Numbered from the stretch's first letter, positions 10,056 to 20,712 are shown. The stretch is 64,000 bases of DNA from Pseudobutyrivibrio xylanivorans (GCF_008935055.1 NZ_CP043028.1:137501-201500); one strand, 5' to 3'. Numbers and translations: made by a program. Notes: generated by a model from the sequence alone, not told the origin.

Positions 10056-10136
10056 ATTTCCTCCTGAAAATAAAAAAAAGCGTTTTTTTTTACAAGAACT
10101 TTCGTTCCTGCAAAAATGTACGCCCTGTACTTAAAG

Positions 10137-10165
10137 AATATACAACAAGGTTTAATTTTTGTAAA
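10137..10165 (-). promoter_or_regulatory. Promoter of the pyrG leader
   Basis: -35 TTTACA (10160-10165) and -10 TATATT (10137-10142) on the reverse strand with a 17-bp spacer. The transcript would start near 10130 and contain GTAC-agggc-GTAC and a GAAC-gaaa-GTTC hairpin before the leader peptide. The leader of more than 350 nt explains the long gap before pyrG. Confidence 0.5.
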
Positions 10166-10316
10166 GAGAAAAAAAAGAAAACACCTCATAAATCAGCTGT
10201 GGGGTCTACAGCGGCCTCAGGACAAAATTAAGATTTTGTTTATTGTCATTTTTTGCGTCTACATTTATAATAGCTGAGGTTAATTATTTAAGTACATATA
10301 ATAAGAAGGTTAACAC

Positions 10317-10360
10317 CTTATCAGTCACCTTCGGTGATAGCTTTCCCTCCAGGGGAAGCC
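10317..10360. repeat. Intergenic hairpin pair, repeat-like
   Basis: TCACC-ttc-GGTGA (10325-10337) and GCTTTCCC-tcca-GGGGAAGC (10340-10359) lie back to back just before the plus-strand ribosome binding site. From memory, similar TCACCTTCGGTGA/CCCCTCCAGGGG blocks are scattered in Clostridia genomes; only one copy is seen in this window. Confidence 0.4.
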
Positions 10361-10376
10361 TAGAATTAGGAGAACT

Positions 10377-13300
10377 ATGGAAAACAAATTATTCAAACTC
10401 GGAATCGATATCGGCTCTACTACTGTAAAAATTGCCGTTTTAGATGACAAAAACAATTTATTATTTTCTGATTATCAGAGACACTTTGCTAACATCCAGC
10501 AAACTCTCACTGATTTATTAACACAGGCTAAGTCTAAGCTTGGAAAGATAGAAGTTCGTCCAATGATTACTGGTTCAGGCGGACTTACACTTGCTAAGCA
10601 TCTTGGCGTTGAATTTGTACAGGAGGTTATTGCCGTTTCAACCTCACTCACTCACTACGCTCCACAGACAGATGTTGCTATTGAGCTTGGTGGCGAGGAT
10701 GCAAAGATTATCTATTTTGAAAATGGAAATGTTGAGCAGCGTATGAATGGTATTTGCGCTGGTGGTACAGGTTCTTTCATTGATCAGATGGCATCACTTT
10801 TACAGACAGATGCTCCTGGTCTTAATACTTATGCAAAAGATTACAAGGCGATCTATCCTATCGCAGCTCGTTGCGGTGTATTCGCCAAAACAGATATACA
10901 GCCACTTATCAACGAGGGCGCTTCAAAGGAAGACCTTTCAGCTTCTATCTTCCAGGCAGTAGTTAACCAGACAATTTCTGGTCTTGCCTGTGGTAAGCCA
11001 ATCCGTGGACACGTTGCATTCCTCGGTGGCCCCCTTCACTTCCTGGATCAGCTTAAAGAGGCATTTGTTCGCACCTTAAAGCTTGACGAGGAGCACGCTA
11101 TCGAGCTTGATAATTCTCACCTTTTTGCAGCAATTGGTTCTGCACTTAATTCAAAGGAAGAAAATCACGTTCCTATGGATGATCTTATTGATAAACTTGC
11201 AGATGGCATAAAAATGGAATTTGAAGTTGCAAGACTTGAGCCATTATTTGAATCCGAAGAGGATTTTCGTGAATTCAAGGACCGTCATGCACAGGCAGAG
11301 GTTAAGAAGGGTGATTTATCCACATATCACGGCAATGTTTACCTTGGTATTGATGCAGGTTCTACAACTACAAAGCTTGCAGTTGTAGGCGAGGACGGAA
11401 CTCTTCTTTACTCATTCTACTCAAGCAACAATGGTAGCCCTCTTGCTACTTCTCTCAAGGCTTTGAAGGAGATTTACTCTATCATGCCTGAGGATACACA
11501 TATTGTACACTCCTGCTCTACTGGTTACGGCGAAGCACTTTTAAAGGCTGCACTTCAGCTTGACGATGGCGAAGTTGAGACCATTGCACATTATTATGCA
11601 GCTGCATTCTTCAATCCAGATGTAGACTGTATTTTGGATATCGGTGGACAGGATATGAAATGTATCCGCATCAAGAATGGTGTTGTTGATAGCGTTCAGC
11701 TTAACGAGGCTTGTTCTTCTGGTTGTGGTTCATTTATCGAAACCTTCGCAAAGTCTCTTGACTTCACTGTTCAGGATTTCGCTGAGGAAGCTTTATTCGC
11801 ACTTAACCCTATTGACCTTGGAACTCGCTGTACTGTATTTATGAATTCAAAGGTTAAGCAGGCTCAAAAAGAAGGTGCATCTGTAGCAGACATTTCTTCT
11901 GGTCTTGCTTACTCAGTAATTAAGAACGCATTATTCAAGGTTATCAAGCTTTCTGACGCTTCAGAGCTTGGTAAGAATATCGTAGTTCAGGGTGGAACTT
12001 TCTACAATGATGCTGTTCTTCGTTCTCTTGAGAAGACAGCTGGTGTAAATGTCGTTCGTCCTGATATTGCTGGTATTATGGGTGCCTTCGGTTGTGCCCT
12101 CATTGCAAAAGAGCGTTACGAGGAAAATCCTACTACTACAACACTTGGCATTGACGAGATTAACGAGCTTACTTTCGATACAAAGCTCACACGTTGTCAG
12201 GGATGCGTAAACCACTGCTTACTTACAATTAACCGTTTTTCAGGTGGTCGCTCATTCATCACTGGAAACCGTTGTGAAAAGGGTGCAGGCGGTGTCAAGA
12301 ATAAAGAAAACATTCCAAACCTTTTCGATTATAAATACAATAGATTATTCGAATATGAGCCTCTAACAGAAGAAGAGGCTACTCGCGGAACCGTTGGTAT
12401 TCCAAGAGTTTTAAATATGTATGAAAACTATCCTTATTGGGCAACTTTCTTTAAAAAGCTTGGATTCAGAGTTGTTCTTTCTCCACGTTCAAACCGAAAG
12501 GTATATGAGCTTGGTATTGAATCAATCCCATCTGAGTCAGAATGTTATCCAGCAAAGATGGCGCACGGTCATGTGCAGTGGCTTATCAATGAAGGAAACG
12601 TTGATTTCATTTATTATCCATGTATTCCATATGAAAGAAACGAGTTCCCTGATTCTAACAACCACTACAACTGCCCTATCGTTACCTCATACGCTGAAAA
12701 TATTAAGAACAACGTAGATGAGATTACCAGTGGCAAGGTCCGTTTCCTGAATCCATTTATGGCATTCACAAGTGAAGAGATTTTAGCTTCACAGCTCGTA
12801 AAGGTATTCAAAGCAGAATTCAACATTGGCGAGTCTGAAGTTAGAAGTGCTGCACATGCTGCATGGGCTGAGCAGGAAAACTTCCGTAACGATATGTATG
12901 CAAAGGGTGCTGAAGTTCTTAAGTACCTTGAGGAAACAGGAAAGCATGGTATTGTACTTGCTGGCCGTCCATACCACGTTGATCCAGAGATTAACCATGG
13001 TATTCCAGAGCTTATCAACAGCTATGGTATTGCTGTTTTGACCGAGGATTCTATTTCTAATCTCGGCGAAGTTGAGCGTCCTCTCATCGTAATGGATCAA
13101 TGGATGTTCCACTCAAGAATGTATGCTGCAGCAAACTATGTTAAAAAGCATGACAACATTGATTTAATTCAGCTTAACTCATTCGGTTGTGGTCTTGATG
13201 CCGTTACAACTGATCAGGTTGCTGATATCCTTACAAACTCAGGCAAAATTTATACCTGCCTTAAGATTGATGAGGTTAACAACCTTGGTGCAGCAAGAAT

Positions 13301-14633
13301 TCGTGTGCGTTCACTCCTTGCTGCGCTTCGCGTAAAGAAAAAGAAGAAACAGGAAAGAAAGATTGTTCCTGCAAACTATAACCGTATTATATTTACAGAG
13401 GAAATGAAGAAGAATTACACAATTCTTTGTCCTCAGATGTCACCTATCCACTTTGATTTAATTGAGCCTGCATTTAACGCGGCTGGATATAATCTTGTGA
13501 TTCCTGACATTCCAACACGTACTTGTGTCGATGAAGGTCTTAAGTACGTTAACAACGATGCATGCTATCCTTCACTTATGGTTGTTGGACAACTCATGGC
13601 TGCAATCGATACAGGCGAATTTGATATGAGCCGTACTGCCCTATTGATTTCTCAGACTGGTGGTGGTTGCCGTGCTTCAAACTACATTGGATTTATCCGT
13701 AGAGCGCTTGCCAAGGCAGGTTACCCAGATGTACCTGTTATCTCTCTTAACCTTAGTGGTCTTGAGGGTAACCCAGGCTTTAAGCTTTCACCTAGCCTTA
13801 TTCAGCACGGACTTTATGCTCTTACATTTGGTGATATTCTCCTCAGATGTGTTTACAGAGTTCGTCCTTATGAAGCAATTAAGGGTTCAACAAATGAACT
13901 CCATGAAAAATGGAAAGAAAAGATTGTTGAATTCGTTTCCAACAAGAAGATTCTTTCTCATAGAAAGTTCAAGAAGATGTGTCGCGAGATGATTAGAGAC
14001 TTTGACAATCTCCCAATCATCGAAGGACTTGTTAAACCACGTGTTGGTATCGTTGGAGAAATCCTTGTTAAGTTCCTTCCAGCTGCTAACAATCACTTAG
14101 CAGACTTGCTTGAACAGGAAGGCGCTGAGGCTGTTATTCCTGATTTAACAGACTTCCTTCTCTACTGCTTCTACGATGCAACCTTCAAGGAAGAGAATCT
14201 TGGAGCAAGCAAGAAGACCAGAATTGTCTGTGACCTGGGAATCAAGTTCTTCGAGTGGCTCAGAAGTGCCGCAAGAGATGAATTTAATAAATCAAAGAGA
14301 TTTACTGCTCCTGCGTATATTCTTGATACTGCAGACAAAGCAAAAGATATTGTTTCTATTGGTAACCAAACAGGTGAGGGTTGGTTCCTTACAGGCGAGA
14401 TGCTCGAACTCATTGAGATGGGAGCTAGCAATATTGTATGTATCCAGCCTTTCGGATGCTTGCCTAACCACGTTGTAGGTAAAGGTGTTATCAAGCGAAT
14501 CAGACACGAGCATCCTGATGCAAATATAGTAGCAATTGACTATGATCCAGGCGCATCAGAAGTAAATCAGCTTAATCGAATTAAACTTATGCTTTCAACA
14601 GCTAATAAAAATCTAAACAAAAAAGAGGCCTAG
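10377..14633 (+). CDS. Fused double BcrAD/BadFG-type CoA-enzyme activase, 1418 aa
   Basis: Large protein related to the [4Fe-4S] ATPase that activates 2-hydroxyacyl-CoA dehydratases. Two ASKHA ATPase modules occur in tandem: [11 protein letters not shown] (residue 8) with cysteines in ICAGGTGSF and RCGVFAKTD, and [11 protein letters not shown] (near 324) with ACSSGCGSF and RCTVFMNSK. These are the paired cysteines that bridge an Fe-S cluster in HgdC-type activators. A DUF2229-like region (from about 650) and a dehydratase-subunit-like C-terminal part (from about 1010) follow. It is the only plus-strand gene in this part, with AGGAG 4 nt before ATG, and no dehydratase genes lie nearby. The substrate is unknown. 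Confidence 0.88.
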   Translation: MENKLFKLGIDIGSTTVKIAVLDDKNNLLFSDYQRHFANIQQTLTDLLTQAKSKLGKIEVRPMITGSGGLTLAKHLGVEFVQEVIAVSTSLTHYAPQTDVAIELGGEDAKIIYFENGNVEQRMNGICAGGTGSFIDQMASLLQTDAPGLNTYAKDYKAIYPIAARCGVFAKTDIQPLINEGASKEDLSASIFQAVVNQTISGLACGKPIRGHVAFLGGPLHFLDQLKEAFVRTLKLDEEHAIELDNSHLFAAIGSALNSKEENHVPMDDLIDKLADGIKMEFEVARLEPLFESEEDFREFKDRHAQAEVKKGDLSTYHGNVYLGIDAGSTTTKLAVVGEDGTLLYSFYSSNNGSPLATSLKALKEIYSIMPEDTHIVHSCSTGYGEALLKAALQLDDGEVETIAHYYAAAFFNPDVDCILDIGGQDMKCIRIKNGVVDSVQLNEACSSGCGSFIETFAKSLDFTVQDFAEEALFALNPIDLGTRCTVFMNSKVKQAQKEGASVADISSGLAYSVIKNALFKVIKLSDASELGKNIVVQGGTFYNDAVLRSLEKTAGVNVVRPDIAGIMGAFGCALIAKERYEENPTTTTLGIDEINELTFDTKLTRCQGCVNHCLLTINRFSGGRSFITGNRCEKGAGGVKNKENIPNLFDYKYNRLFEYEPLTEEEATRGTVGIPRVLNMYENYPYWATFFKKLGFRVVLSPRSNRKVYELGIESIPSESECYPAKMAHGHVQWLINEGNVDFIYYPCIPYERNEFPDSNNHYNCPIVTSYAENIKNNVDEITSGKVRFLNPFMAFTSEEILASQLVKVFKAEFNIGESEVRSAAHAAWAEQENFRNDMYAKGAEVLKYLEETGKHGIVLAGRPYHVDPEINHGIPELINSYGIAVLTEDSISNLGEVERPLIVMDQWMFHSRMYAAANYVKKHDNIDLIQLNSFGCGLDAVTTDQVADILTNSGKIYTCLKIDEVNNLGAARIRVRSLLAALRVKKKKKQERKIVPANYNRIIFTEEMKKNYTILCPQMSPIHFDLIEPAFNAAGYNLVIPDIPTRTCVDEGLKYVNNDACYPSLMVVGQLMAAIDTGEFDMSRTALLISQTGGGCRASNYIGFIRRALAKAGYPDVPVISLNLSGLEGNPGFKLSPSLIQHGLYALTFGDILLRCVYRVRPYEAIKGSTNELHEKWKEKIVEFVSNKKILSHRKFKKMCREMIRDFDNLPIIEGLVKPRVGIVGEILVKFLPAANNHLADLLEQEGAEAVIPDLTDFLLYCFYDATFKEENLGASKKTRIVCDLGIKFFEWLRSAARDEFNKSKRFTAPAYILDTADKAKDIVSIGNQTGEGWFLTGEMLELIEMGASNIVCIQPFGCLPNHVVGKGVIKRIRHEHPDANIVAIDYDPGASEVNQLNRIKLMLSTANKNLNKKEA

Positions 14634-14645
14634 GCCTCTTTTTTT
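14617..14645. terminator. Bidirectional terminator between convergent genes
   Basis: AAAAAAGAGGCC-TAGGCCTCTTTTTTT forms a perfect stem with A-run and T-run on both sides. The activase TAG stop is in the middle. It also ends the glucosidase gene transcribed from the other side. Confidence 0.85.
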
Positions 14646-14651
14646 ATATCA

Positions 14652-16289
14652 TTAGATATTTGATGCTACTATACGATATTCATATGGTTGGAGAATAAAG
14701 TCCTGTCGGTCGTCTTCATCGTAGTTACCGAAGATAATACGGTCTCCATAGAACTCAACCTCACGTGGATAAGAGGTAAGATTACAATAAACGTAAAGGC
14801 GTTCCTCTTTTGCCTCACGGGTATAGATAAAGACATCACTTGGTGATGCAACCTTTCTATATGTCCCCTCTGATAGAGCCTTTGAGTTCTTTCTAAACTC
14901 AATCATTTTCTTATAGAAATTCAGGATGCTATTTTCATCATCTGATTCAGAAGCTACGTTTATAAATGATTTATTTTCATTTATCTTCAGCCAAGGCTCA
15001 CCATTTGTAAAACCTGCATTATCAGTTGAATCCCACTGCACTGGTGTACGAGCATTATCGCGGCTTGTGCGAAGAATGATTTTTCTTCTAATTGAATGTG
15101 TCAGAAGCATACGCTTTAACGCTTTATTTACATTATAGGATTCTATATCTCTTATATCGCTAAGACCTCGGAAATCACCATTTGTCATTCCAATTTCTTC
15201 GCCTTCATATATAAACGGAATACCTTTTAAAGAAAGATTTAGCCCGCACAAAAGCTTCGCACTTTTCTCCCAGTACTCCTTAGTATTTCCAAAATGATTT
15301 ATCGAACGAACCTGATCATGGTTCTCTAGATAATTTGCTGGAATCTCTAGGGCATTCTGCCACTTATCCAATACCTTTATCAATTTATATGGCTTATAAC
15401 GCTTTTTAAACCATTTAATTCCGCCCCTGCTATCTACATCCATGTGTTCAAAAAAGAATACCGTATCAAGCTCTCTTTTTTCCTCGTCACACAGCTGCTT
15501 AGCATCGTCAGGCGTAACCAGCACCGTTTCCCCAACAATAAATGTCTTGTACTTAGACCAAACATCTTCATTAAAACGTCTGAGCAAGTCATGGCAGCCC
15601 TCGGTATTTAAGTAATATTCCTTTCCTGTTAGGGCTAAATGTTTTTTTCCATTATCCAGACTTGTTTTGTATATGATGTTAATGACATCACATCTGAAAC
15701 CTGCAATACCTTTATCAAGCCAGAAGCGCATAATATCTGTAATTTCATTATAGACTTCAGGATTATGCCAATTCAAATCTGGTTGTTTTTTGCTAAAAAG
15801 ATGAAGATAGTAATCACCTTTATCTGTCTTCGACCATGCTGCGCCGCCAAAAAAAGACCCCCAATTATTTGGCCTTTTTCTTCCCTTGCCCTCTCTAAAA
15901 TAATAGAAGTCTCTATACTTTTCATCACCATCAAGAGCCTTTTTGAACCACTCATGCTCATCCGAGGTGTGATTAATAACAAGGTCCATTATTATTTTTA
16001 TACCGAGTCTTTTGGCACGACTGATAAGCCGTTCCATATCCTCCATTGTGCCATATTCTGGATTGATGCCCTTATAATCAGAAATATCATAGCCATTGTC
16101 ATAGCCAGGGCTTTGATAAACAGGACTGAGCCAAATAATATCGACCCCTAAATCCTTAAGATAATGAAGTTTAGAAATGATTCCAGGAATATCACCTATT
16201 CCATCCCCATTACTGTCGCAAAAAGAGCGTGGATAGATTTGATATACAATAGAATTCTTCCACCATTTTTTGTTACTAGCTGTCGCCAT
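14652..16289 (-). CDS. malL: GH13 oligo-1,6-glucosidase (alpha-glucosidase)
   Basis: Cytoplasmic hydrolase of short alpha-glucosides. The 545-residue product has the GH13_31 landmarks: DLVINHTSDEHEWF, the QPDLNW motif, nucleophile Asp in GFRCDVINI, acid Glu in VGETVLV, and NHDQ for the transition-state Asp. The Val after the nucleophile is the residue associated with alpha-1,6 preference in this subfamily (Val in isomaltases, Thr/Ala in maltases). No signal peptide is present. GGGGG precedes the ATG. It lies near the sugar ABC operon but is separated by htpG. The pathway link is an inference, and no operator like that of the ABC operon was found upstream. Confidence 0.92.
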   Translation of the reverse strand: MATASNKKWWKNSIVYQIYPRSFCDSNGDGIGDIPGIISKLHYLKDLGVDIIWLSPVYQSPGYDNGYDISDYKGINPEYGTMEDMERLISRAKRLGIKIIMDLVINHTSDEHEWFKKALDGDEKYRDFYYFREGKGRKRPNNWGSFFGGAAWSKTDKGDYYLHLFSKKQPDLNWHNPEVYNEITDIMRFWLDKGIAGFRCDVINIIYKTSLDNGKKHLALTGKEYYLNTEGCHDLLRRFNEDVWSKYKTFIVGETVLVTPDDAKQLCDEEKRELDTVFFFEHMDVDSRGGIKWFKKRYKPYKLIKVLDKWQNALEIPANYLENHDQVRSINHFGNTKEYWEKSAKLLCGLNLSLKGIPFIYEGEEIGMTNGDFRGLSDIRDIESYNVNKALKRMLLTHSIRRKIILRTSRDNARTPVQWDSTDNAGFTNGEPWLKINENKSFINVASESDDENSILNFYKKMIEFRKNSKALSEGTYRKVASPSDVFIYTREAKEERLYVYCNLTSYPREVEFYGDRIIFGNYDEDDRQDFILQPYEYRIVASNI

Positions 16290-16452
16290 ATTTCCCCCAA
16301 CTCATAAAAAATACGCTGATTATAGTGCGTATCCTCCCCATGAATCTATGATAGTCTAATGTACATAGTTTTTCAATAATTTATTCACACTTCTATCACA
16401 TTACTAACATATTATTACGAATTCTTGCTCTACATTATAGCAATTATTAGAA

Positions 16453-16478
16453 AATGGCAGACATTTCTGTCTGCCATT
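16453..16478 (-). terminator. Terminator of htpG
   Basis: AATGGCAGAC-attt-GTCTGCCATT-type stem 30 bp after the htpG stop, followed on the reverse strand by TTCTAATAATT, a weak T-rich tail. Confidence 0.6.
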
Positions 16479-16507
16479 CGTTATAAATGCAAGCTTGCAT
16501 TCAAATA

Positions 16508-18583
16508 TTACTTTGCTAATAACATCATGATTTTGTTAGAACGTGCAACAAATTCAGTCATTGCCTCAGGTGATAATGGTGCATTTGCAATCTTAGCCAA
16601 ATCATATAGCTGAGCTGCAAAAGTTGGCACGTTTTCAGAGTCCTTATTGTTAAGAATGTACTGAACTAAATCATTGTTTGCATTAAGTACAAGTGTCTCT
16701 GAAGCTGAGCCAAACATTCCCATGTCCATTCCACCCATAGCATACATCTTCATCATGTCCTGCATACGGCGGCTCTCTTCAGATACTGTGAGCATTGAAG
16801 AAAGATCCTTGTTCTTGAACTTCTCAACCTTAACATCAAGGCCTTCATTATTAAGTGCCTTACGGAATACTTCAGTAAGAGTCTCTGTCTCAGACTTAAG
16901 CTCGTCCTCGGCTGTCTCCTCTACCATAGTATCTGTAACATCTGCATCGATACGGCAGAACTTATAATTCTCATTACGCTGCTCAAGCTGAGTAATAAAT
17001 GAAGTATCAATTGCGTGATCAAGGATAACCGCATTCTGTCCCTGCTCCTTGAACATGTTTACATACTGTGACTGCTGCTGAAGATCTGTTACATAGTAAA
17101 CTGTCTTTCTAGTGTCCTCTGGCTCCTTGTTTGCATCTGCATCCTTTGTCTCATCGACAACCTCTGCCTCAACCTTATCGCCATTTTCATCTGTAGCCTT
17201 TTCTTCCTTAACTAGAAGCTCTGGAAGAGTAATATAAGCATCATTAATATCCTTGAATAAGATGTAGTCATTCATCTTATCGCAGAACTTATTATCCTTT
17301 AAGCAACCGAACTTGATGAATGGAGCGATATCATCCCAATACTTCTCATAAGATTCCTTTTCAGTCTTGCACATTCCAGTAAGCTTATCAGCAACCTTCT
17401 TTGTAATGTACTCAGAAATCTTTGTAACAAATCCATCATTCTGAAGTGCAGAACGTGATACATTAAGAGGAAGATCTGGACAGTCAATGACACCCTTAAG
17501 GAGCATTAAGAATTCAGGAATGACTTCCTTAATATTATCAGCGATAAATACCTGATTATTGTAAAGCTTGATTGTTCCTTCAATTGAATCGTACTCAGTA
17601 TTAATCTTAGGGAAATATAAAATACCCTTGAGATTGAATGGATAATCCATGTTAAGATGAATCCAGAAAAGTGGCTCCTTATAATCACGGAAAACATCAC
17701 GATAGAACTTCTTGTAGTCTTCTTCTGTGCACTCAGATGGAGACTTTGTCCAAAGTGGCTGAGTCTCATTAAGAGGAACTGGGCGCTTAACAATCTTCAG
17801 TTTGTCCTTTGCTGGAGAAACCTCTACCTGCTCCTTCTCTCCGTTTTCGTTTTCCTTTTCTTCAAACTTGGCTTCCTCGTGAATCTCTTCGATTACTTTA
17901 TCTGTGTCTCTCTTGTCAGCTGCATCGATTGTCTCATACTCTTCAGGTGCATCCTTCTTTGAAAGATAAATCTCTGTAGGCATGAATGAGCAATACTTCT
18001 CGATAACCTCACGAGCACGATACTCGTTAGCAAACTCAAGGCAATCTTCATTCAAGAAAAGTGTAATCTTTGTTCCAACTGAATCCCAGTCGCCATCGCC
18101 CATTTCAAACTCTGTGCCGCCATCACATTCCCAATGAACTGCTGTAGCGCCATCCTTATATGAAAGAGTATCAATGTGAACCTCATCTGCAACCATGAAT
18201 GCAGAATAAAATCCAAGACCGAAATGTCCAATAATCTGATCCGAATCAGCCTTGTCCTTGTATTTCTCAAGGAAATCTGTAGCGCCAGAGAAAGCAATCT
18301 GATTAATGTATTCATCAACCTCTTCAGCTGTCATACCAAGACCATTATCAATGAATGTAAGAGTCTTGTCCTCAGGGCTTACGATAACCTGAATCTTTGC
18401 CTTGTAATCAAGTGGAAGAGAATATTCTCCCATCATGTCTAACTTCTTAAGCTTTGTGATAGCATCACAGCCATTTGAGATAAGCTCTCTATAAAAAATA
18501 TCATGGTCACTATATAACCACTTCTTAATTACTGGAAAAATATTTTCACTTGTGATTGATAAACTACCTTTTTTGTTACTCAT
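16508..18583 (-). CDS. htpG: Molecular chaperone HtpG (Hsp90)
   Basis: Hsp90-family ATP-dependent chaperone of the cytoplasm. The 691-residue product carries the GHKL ATPase motifs: ELISNGCDA (near 40), DNGLGM (near 80) and GHFGLGFYSAF (near 125). A charged linker (near 220-260), a middle domain and a C-terminal dimerisation region follow. I place the start at 18583, where GGAG lies 8 nt upstream; an in-frame GTG at 18592 would overlap that binding site. It is somewhat longer than E. coli HtpG (624) because of acidic insertions (VEAEVVDETKDADANKEPED). Upstream are a CIRCE operator, a promoter and a palindromic RNA element. Confidence 0.97.
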   Translation of the reverse strand: MSNKKGSLSITSENIFPVIKKWLYSDHDIFYRELISNGCDAITKLKKLDMMGEYSLPLDYKAKIQVIVSPEDKTLTFIDNGLGMTAEEVDEYINQIAFSGATDFLEKYKDKADSDQIIGHFGLGFYSAFMVADEVHIDTLSYKDGATAVHWECDGGTEFEMGDGDWDSVGTKITLFLNEDCLEFANEYRAREVIEKYCSFMPTEIYLSKKDAPEEYETIDAADKRDTDKVIEEIHEEAKFEEKENENGEKEQVEVSPAKDKLKIVKRPVPLNETQPLWTKSPSECTEEDYKKFYRDVFRDYKEPLFWIHLNMDYPFNLKGILYFPKINTEYDSIEGTIKLYNNQVFIADNIKEVIPEFLMLLKGVIDCPDLPLNVSRSALQNDGFVTKISEYITKKVADKLTGMCKTEKESYEKYWDDIAPFIKFGCLKDNKFCDKMNDYILFKDINDAYITLPELLVKEEKATDENGDKVEAEVVDETKDADANKEPEDTRKTVYYVTDLQQQSQYVNMFKEQGQNAVILDHAIDTSFITQLEQRNENYKFCRIDADVTDTMVEETAEDELKSETETLTEVFRKALNNEGLDVKVEKFKNKDLSSMLTVSEESRRMQDMMKMYAMGGMDMGMFGSASETLVLNANNDLVQYILNNKDSENVPTFAAQLYDLAKIANAPLSPEAMTEFVARSNKIMMLLAK

Positions 18584-18603
18584 TATCCTCACTCCTTATA
18601 TAC

Positions 18604-18691
18604 ACCGCTGTTACGCTAACAAGCCTTAGAGTTTCTTCTTTCGGCTATAGAATGCCTCATTCAGAAACCTAAGAGCTTGTTAGCTACAGCT
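18604..18691 (-). repeat. Palindromic RNA element, copy 1 (htpG leader)
   Basis: A stem of about 30 bp with AAGCTCTTAGGTTTC pairing with GAAACTCTAAGGCTT and outer arms GCTGTAGC/GCGTAACAGC. It lies between the htpG promoter and its binding site. A second copy is at 25263-25349, with base changes in the outer stem that keep the pairing. Confidence 0.7.
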
Positions 18692-18712
18692 CATTATTTA
18701 TCACTGAAATAT

Positions 18713-18741
18713 ATGATAATACTGAGGATTTGAGAAGTCAA
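18713..18741 (-). promoter_or_regulatory. htpG promoter
   Basis: -35 TTGACT (18736-18741) and -10 TATCAT (18713-18718) on the reverse strand, 17-bp spacer, directly next to the CIRCE operator. Confidence 0.65.
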
Positions 18742-18748
18742 TAGATTT

Positions 18749-18775
18749 TTAGCACTCTATTAATAAGAGTGCTAA
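18749..18775. promoter_or_regulatory. CIRCE operator (HrcA binding site)
   Basis: Perfect TTAGCACTC-N9-GAGTGCTAA, the canonical HrcA operator. It ends 7 bp before the -35 of the htpG promoter, so bound HrcA would overlap the polymerase footprint. Confidence 0.93.
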
Positions 18776-18832
18776 CAAAAATACGATATTTCTGGCTGTT
18801 ACACTTTCATGCCATAAAATGTCATACAAATA

Positions 18833-18863
18833 AAAGCACTTTACAAACTTTGCAAAGTGCTTT
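18833..18863 (-). terminator. Terminator of the sugar ABC operon
   Basis: AAAGCACTTT (18833-18842) pairs with AAAGTGCTTT (18854-18863), just after the lacI-type stop; the reverse-strand tail is TATTTGT. Confidence 0.65.
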
Positions 18864-18868
18864 CGTAT

Positions 18869-19846
18869 TTATGTACTTTCTCGTTTTACTAGCGTAACTG
18901 GCAAGAGGGTTCGCTTTGGAACAGTTTTGCCTTCTGAGGCGTCGATAACCATATCAACAGCTGCCTCTGCCATTTCTTTTATTGGCTGATGGATTGTGGA
19001 AATCGGTGGGTCGGTGATTTGTGAAATCATAACATCATCAAAGCCCACAATCTTTAAATCCTCTGGAACTCTTCGACCTATCTTTGCGCAGACCTGAAGA
19101 ACCTGTGCAGCGATAAGATCCGAGCTGGCGAAAACACCGTCTATCTCTTCGTCCAACTCAAGAGCCCCTTCCAACAGCTCATGATAATCCAAACTATTAT
19201 ACTGACCAATTGAAGTTGAAACTATTTGGTAGAAGACATTGTTCCGCTTACAAACATCCTCAAATCCTATAGCTCGATCATCAGCAGGCATCAAATTTTC
19301 TGAAACACCACTGACCATCAAAAGCTTTTTACAACCGCAATCAATCAAATGCTGAGCAGCAAGCTCACCGCCCTGTCGGTTATCGCATTCAACGGCCGCA
19401 GTACCGTTTTCAACGAATCGCTCAACAGTGACAAGTGCAATATTGCTGTCAGTGAACTCCTGCACTGCAACGCTGGCTGAGAAAAGTATAATTCCAGCCA
19501 CACGATTGCTAGTGCACATGTCCAGATACTCTTTTTCTTTGTTATTTCTCCCCTTAGTATTACAAAGGATAATCTTGTACCCTTTTTTACTAGCAGCATT
19601 TTCGATGTTGCTAATCATTTCCGAAAAATATGGATGCCTAATGTGTGGCACAATTACCCCGATTGTATTTGTAGTTTTTTTAGATAGAGATCTAGCGACT
19701 TCATTGGGCCTATAATTGAGCTTATCCATAGCAGCGTATACCTTCTTCCGAGTCTCGTCGCTAATATACCCCCTGTTGTTTAAAACCCTTGAAACAGTTG
19801 TAACAGTCAGTCCGCATTCTGCTGCCACATCCTTTAGTGTCGCCAT
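18869..19846 (-). CDS. LacI-family transcriptional regulator
   Basis: The 325-residue product has a LacI helix-turn-helix (MATLKDVAAECGLTVTTVSRVLNNRGYISDETRKKV) followed by the hinge helix LNYRPNEVARSLS and a periplasmic-binding-like effector domain. It is the last gene of the sugar ABC operon, 11 bp after the permease gene, and is therefore likely autoregulated. A matching operator with a central CG overlaps the -35 of the operon promoter (23027-23042). The inducer is presumably the imported sugar; its identity cannot be read. Confidence 0.93.
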   Translation of the reverse strand: MATLKDVAAECGLTVTTVSRVLNNRGYISDETRKKVYAAMDKLNYRPNEVARSLSKKTTNTIGVIVPHIRHPYFSEMISNIENAASKKGYKIILCNTKGRNNKEKEYLDMCTSNRVAGIILFSASVAVQEFTDSNIALVTVERFVENGTAAVECDNRQGGELAAQHLIDCGCKKLLMVSGVSENLMPADDRAIGFEDVCKRNNVFYQIVSTSIGQYNSLDYHELLEGALELDEEIDGVFASSDLIAAQVLQVCAKIGRRVPEDLKIVGFDDVMISQITDPPISTIHQPIKEMAEAAVDMVIDASEGKTVPKRTLLPVTLVKREST

Positions 19847-19857
19847 ATACTCTCTCC

Positions 19858-20712
19858 TTATTTAACTGCCCCAGCAGTAATTCCTTCTACGATATATCTT
19901 TGCAGGAACAAATACAAAAGAAGAATAGGAAGCATTGCTAAAAGAAGTGCTGCCATAATCAATCCTGTATCTGTTGAATAGGTGCCGTAGAATACTTTTG
20001 TTGCAATAGGAATAGTATATAATTCCTTGCGTCCAAGAACAAGTGATGGAAGGAGATAATCATTCCAAAATGCCATTGCGTCGATAATAGCAACTGTAGC
20101 AATTGTTGGCTTCAATATCGGAAATACGATTTGAGAGAAAATCTGCCATTTGTTACATCCATCAATTGTAGCTGCCTCCTCAAGAGAGATAGGCACATTT
20201 GTGTGAATACTTCCATGGAACATAAATGTAGCCATTGAAAGTGAAAAACCTATGTGCATGAAAATCAATGTAATTCTATGATTGAGTACACCAAAGATTC
20301 CACCATAAAGAGAAACAAGAGGAATCATGAGAACCTGGAATGGAATAACCATTGAAGCAATCATAAGTACAAATAAGATTTTGTTTGCCTTCCAATTATT
20401 TCTAACAATAAGATAAGCTGTCATTGATGATAAAATGATAGTTCCGATTGTAGAAAGAATTGTGATGAAAAGTGAATTTCCAAATGAGAGGAAGAAGTTC
20501 ATCTTCTTTACCGCATTTGGGAAATTTTCCAAGGTAAATCCATGCTTACCGATAAGTGCCAAAGGATTTGCAGTAATATCTGCCTTAACCTTGAACACAT
20601 TGATGATAACCATTATGAAAGGGAATACAAATGCTATAAACAAAAGTGTAAGGAAAATAATCATAATGGCATGTCTTATTTTTTTGTTGCGAGCTGCCTT
20701 TTCGTTTTCCAT
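19858..20712 (-). CDS. Sugar ABC transporter permease, MalG type
   Basis: Inner-membrane permease of a CUT1-type carbohydrate importer. It has 284 residues and six hydrophobic helices. The EAA loop reads EEAATIDGCNKWQIFSQIVFPILKP, where it contacts the ATPase. The ATG overlaps the stop of the upstream permease (TAATG), indicating translational coupling. No ATPase gene is in the operon; as usual for CUT1 systems in Firmicutes, a shared MsmX/MalK-type ATPase encoded elsewhere is expected. Confidence 0.93.
   Translation of the reverse strand: MENEKAARNKKIRHAIMIIFLTLLFIAFVFPFIMVIINVFKVKADITANPLALIGKHGFTLENFPNAVKKMNFFLSFGNSLFITILSTIGTIILSSMTAYLIVRNNWKANKILFVLMIASMVIPFQVLMIPLVSLYGGIFGVLNHRITLIFMHIGFSLSMATFMFHGSIHTNVPISLEEAATIDGCNKWQIFSQIVFPILKPTIATVAIIDAMAFWNDYLLPSLVLGRKELYTIPIATKVFYGTYSTDTGLIMAALLLAMLPILLLYLFLQRYIVEGITAGAVK

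Noticed and set aside
10031..10428. Plus-strand frames of 60-66 codons before the activase
   Set aside because: They cross the pyrG leader structures and lack binding sites.
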